Shown here one piece after another: positions 7,456-8,486 of a DNA stretch of 8,486 nucleotides. Numbering within the stretch: the stretch's first letter is position 1; each line of letters starts with the position of its first letter. The DNA is taken from NCBI GenBank assembly GCA_002890585.1, contig MIQB01000084.1, positions 1-8,486 on the forward strand, written 5' to 3'. The notes under the pieces were generated by a model, which was given only the letters and a program-made list of their open reading frames with translations, ran no database searches and was not told the DNA's origin. The translations under genes and the position numbers were made by a program. Source of the stretch: Tannerella sp. oral taxon 808. GTDB taxonomy: Bacteria > Bacteroidota > Bacteroidia > Bacteroidales > Tannerellaceae.

Positions 7456-8048
7456 TTCGAGAACAGCATCTCAATCAGTTGCGGGCGCAGGAATTCCTTG
7501 AAATACTCCACAAACTCGGCTTCGCCGAAGTGGATTTTGTACGATCCGTCGGCCGGGGCGATGGCGAATGATGCCTTATTGCCATTCACCTCCTCAATCT
7601 TGACGCCGCCCTTGAGCAGTGCTGCCGCGTTCGTTTTGAAATAGGCTGTCAGTTTGTCAGCGTCGGCTGTTTGGATGGTCATCTCGCCGCTTTTCGCCCA
7701 TTCGCGGGCTATTTCGAGCATCATCTGCCGCATGAAGTCGGCATCGGCCGTGGCGGCCTTCACATTTTCCTTCACCACGCGATCCGTGACGAGGTCGGCC
7801 ACCTCCGTCTTGAGCGCTTCCACGGCTTGCGCGGCATACATCCGGAGTTCAGCCTCCGTGTTCTTACGCAGTTCGTCAGCCTCTCGCCGTGCCTGCTCCA
7901 CGATGGCGTCGGCCTCCGTGCGCGCCTCGCCCAGCATGCGCGATTCCTTGTCCTTGGCGTCGGCCACGATGCGCCCGGCCTCCGCGTTGCCTTTCTCCAC
8001 GCCTTCCCGATAAATCTTCTCGGTCAATTCCTGAATCTTACTGTCCAT
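7452..8048 (-). CDS. ntpE: V-type ATPase subunit E (peripheral stalk)
   Basis: This 198-residue protein is the peripheral-stalk subunit that ties the A/B head to subunit I and stops it rotating. Residues 1 to about 95 are highly charged and rich in Ala, Glu, Arg and Lys, giving the expected long coiled-coil helix. Residues about 100-198 form the globular head-binding domain, ending in YFKEFLRPQLIEML. Length is usual for the family (about 190-210). It is the first gene of the operon, with the candidate promoter about 55 bp upstream. In other bacteria E pairs with a small helical subunit (G or H); no such gene is visible here. The start at 8048 is the only sensible one, because upstream sequence is AT-rich and non-coding. 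Confidence 0.94.
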   Translation of the reverse strand: MDSKIQELTEKIYREGVEKGNAEAGRIVADAKDKESRMLGEARTEADAIVEQARREADELRKNTEAELRMYAAQAVEALKTEVADLVTDRVVKENVKAATADADFMRQMMLEIAREWAKSGEMTIQTADADKLTAYFKTNAAALLKGGVKIEEVNGNKASFAIAPADGSYKIHFGEAEFVEYFKEFLRPQLIEMLFSK

Positions 8049-8284
8049 AACGACGTTGTTTTCTTGGTTTTATATACTCTGTTTTTGATGTTTTTATGCC
8101 CCAAAGTTACGCCAATTCCCCTGACTGCTCCGGGCCAAAACGGCTCTATAACGGATCGTATGGGGTACGCGAATTTGAGTTTCCCCGCAGACGAGGTATG
8201 TCATGTCAATAAAGTTTGGAATGTTGGCGAATCCTCTATCTCGCCGCTTGACCTATTGTATCTTTTGATTGGGGGGCTTCGAGG
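8049..8284. other. Upstream intergenic region of the operon
   Basis: No gene is visible. The part next to subunit E (8049-8098) is A/T-rich and is probably the untranslated leader. The -7 element lies at 8102-8109. From 8110 to 8284 I see mixed sequence without a convincing riboswitch or operator. A plus-strand near-match to the -7 consensus, TATCTTTTG at 8259-8267, has one base too many and no partner element. Confidence 0.6.
8102..8109 (-). promoter_or_regulatory. Candidate Bacteroidetes -7 promoter element for the operon
   Basis: Read on the minus strand this is TAACTTTG, a perfect match to the Bacteroidetes primary-sigma -7 consensus TAnnTTTG. It lies about 54 bases before the ATG of subunit E, giving a predicted A/T-rich leader of roughly 45 bases. 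The partner -33 element is weak: the nearest TTTG (8139-8136) is 26 bases away instead of the usual 19-21. It is the only such match I found in the upstream region on this strand. Confidence 0.6.
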
Positions 8285-8312
8285 ATGCCCGTCGACGATC
8301 GTCGACGGGCAT
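8285..8312. repeat. Perfect 28-nt palindrome at the array boundary
   Basis: The sequence ATGCCCGTCGACGA (8285-8298) is followed immediately by its exact reverse complement (8299-8312), giving a perfect, spacer-free palindrome with two SalI-type GTCGAC motifs and a central CGATCG. The right-hand array begins inside its second arm. Every later unit keeps only the central 10-nt palindrome GACGATCGTC. There is no T tract on either side, so it is not a typical terminator. Confidence 0.9.
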
Positions 8313-8486
8313 TTCCGCAAGGAAAAACGCCAACGACGATCGTCAACGAGCATTTCCACAAGGAAAAACGCCAACGACGATCGTCAACGAGGCATTTCCG
8401 CAAGGAAAAACGCCAACGACGATCGTCAACGGGGCATTTCCGCAAGGAAAAACGCCAACGACGATCGTCAACGGAGCATTTCCGCA
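8309..8486. repeat. Right tandem array, 41-42 bp unit, four copies plus a partial one
   Basis: Units starting GCATTTCC begin at 8309, 8350, 8392, 8434 and 8476, with spacings 41, 42, 42 and 42; the last is cut by the window edge. Each unit has TTTCC-GCAA-GGAAA, a hairpin with a possible GNRA-type tetraloop when transcribed on the plus strand (the second unit reads CACA in the loop region), then AAACGCCAAC and the palindrome GACGATCGTC. Differences fall mainly at the unit joints (AACGAG, AACGAGG, AACGGGG, AACGGA). In one minus-strand frame the 42-bp units would encode a 14-residue repeat, but the 41-bp unit breaks the frame. Function unknown. Confidence 0.93.

Noticed and set aside
8259..8267. 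Plus-strand promoter element reading into the right array
   Set aside because: TATCTTTTG has one base too many for TAnnTTTG and no -33 element lies at the right distance.
8236..8445. Minus-strand 69-codon open frame with a 14-residue repeat
   Set aside because: It is produced by the 42-bp tandem units and breaks into an unrelated frame at the 41-bp unit; composition is unlike a natural protein and no start context is evident.

Overview
The window holds one complete seven-gene operon for a bacterial V/A-type (vacuolar-type) rotary ATPase. All genes are on the minus strand, and an array of 41-42 bp tandem repeats lies at each end of the window. The gene set and order, read in the direction of transcription, is E - DUF2764-type protein - A - B - D - I - K. 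This is the layout typical of Bacteroidales and some spirochaetes. A Bacteroidetes-type -7 promoter element (TAnnTTTG) ahead of the first gene and the lack of clear Shine-Dalgarno sequences fit the same group. The coding DNA looks GC-rich for a Bacteroidales genome, which would suit a GC-rich lineage such as an oral Tannerella relative or Alistipes. The genus is a guess.

Layout from left to right: 1-243 is a tandem array of a GC-rich 41 bp unit (five near-identical copies and one divergent copy), cut by the window edge. 244-382 is intergenic and begins with a short relic resembling the unit of the opposite array. 383-429 is a strong Rho-independent terminator for the operon. 455-8048 carries the seven genes, tightly packed: two 4-bp ATGA overlaps, three gaps of 12-24 bp, and a longer 49 bp gap before the proteolipid gene. 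8049-8284 is the upstream region with the likely promoter. 8285-8312 is a perfect 28-nt palindrome, which leads directly into a second tandem array (8309-8486) that runs off the right edge.

How the genes work together: A (catalytic) and B (non-catalytic) form the ATPase head. D is the central rotor shaft and E is the peripheral stalk. I is the membrane stator with the essential arginine, and K forms the ion-carrying ring. K carries the full set of Na+ ligands known from the Enterococcus hirae NtpK ring (backbone Leu, Ser/Thr-Gln, Gln, Glu), so sodium rather than proton transport is predicted. No recognisable subunit C, F or G/H is encoded. The DUF2764 protein sits where subunit C is found in other operons and has three short motifs reminiscent of the C/AC39 fold. 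All seven reading frames are intact.

The least explained part is the DNA outside the genes: two different hairpin-forming arrays with the same 41-42 bp period, one on each side of the operon, with sequence links between them. No unknown protein system was found.
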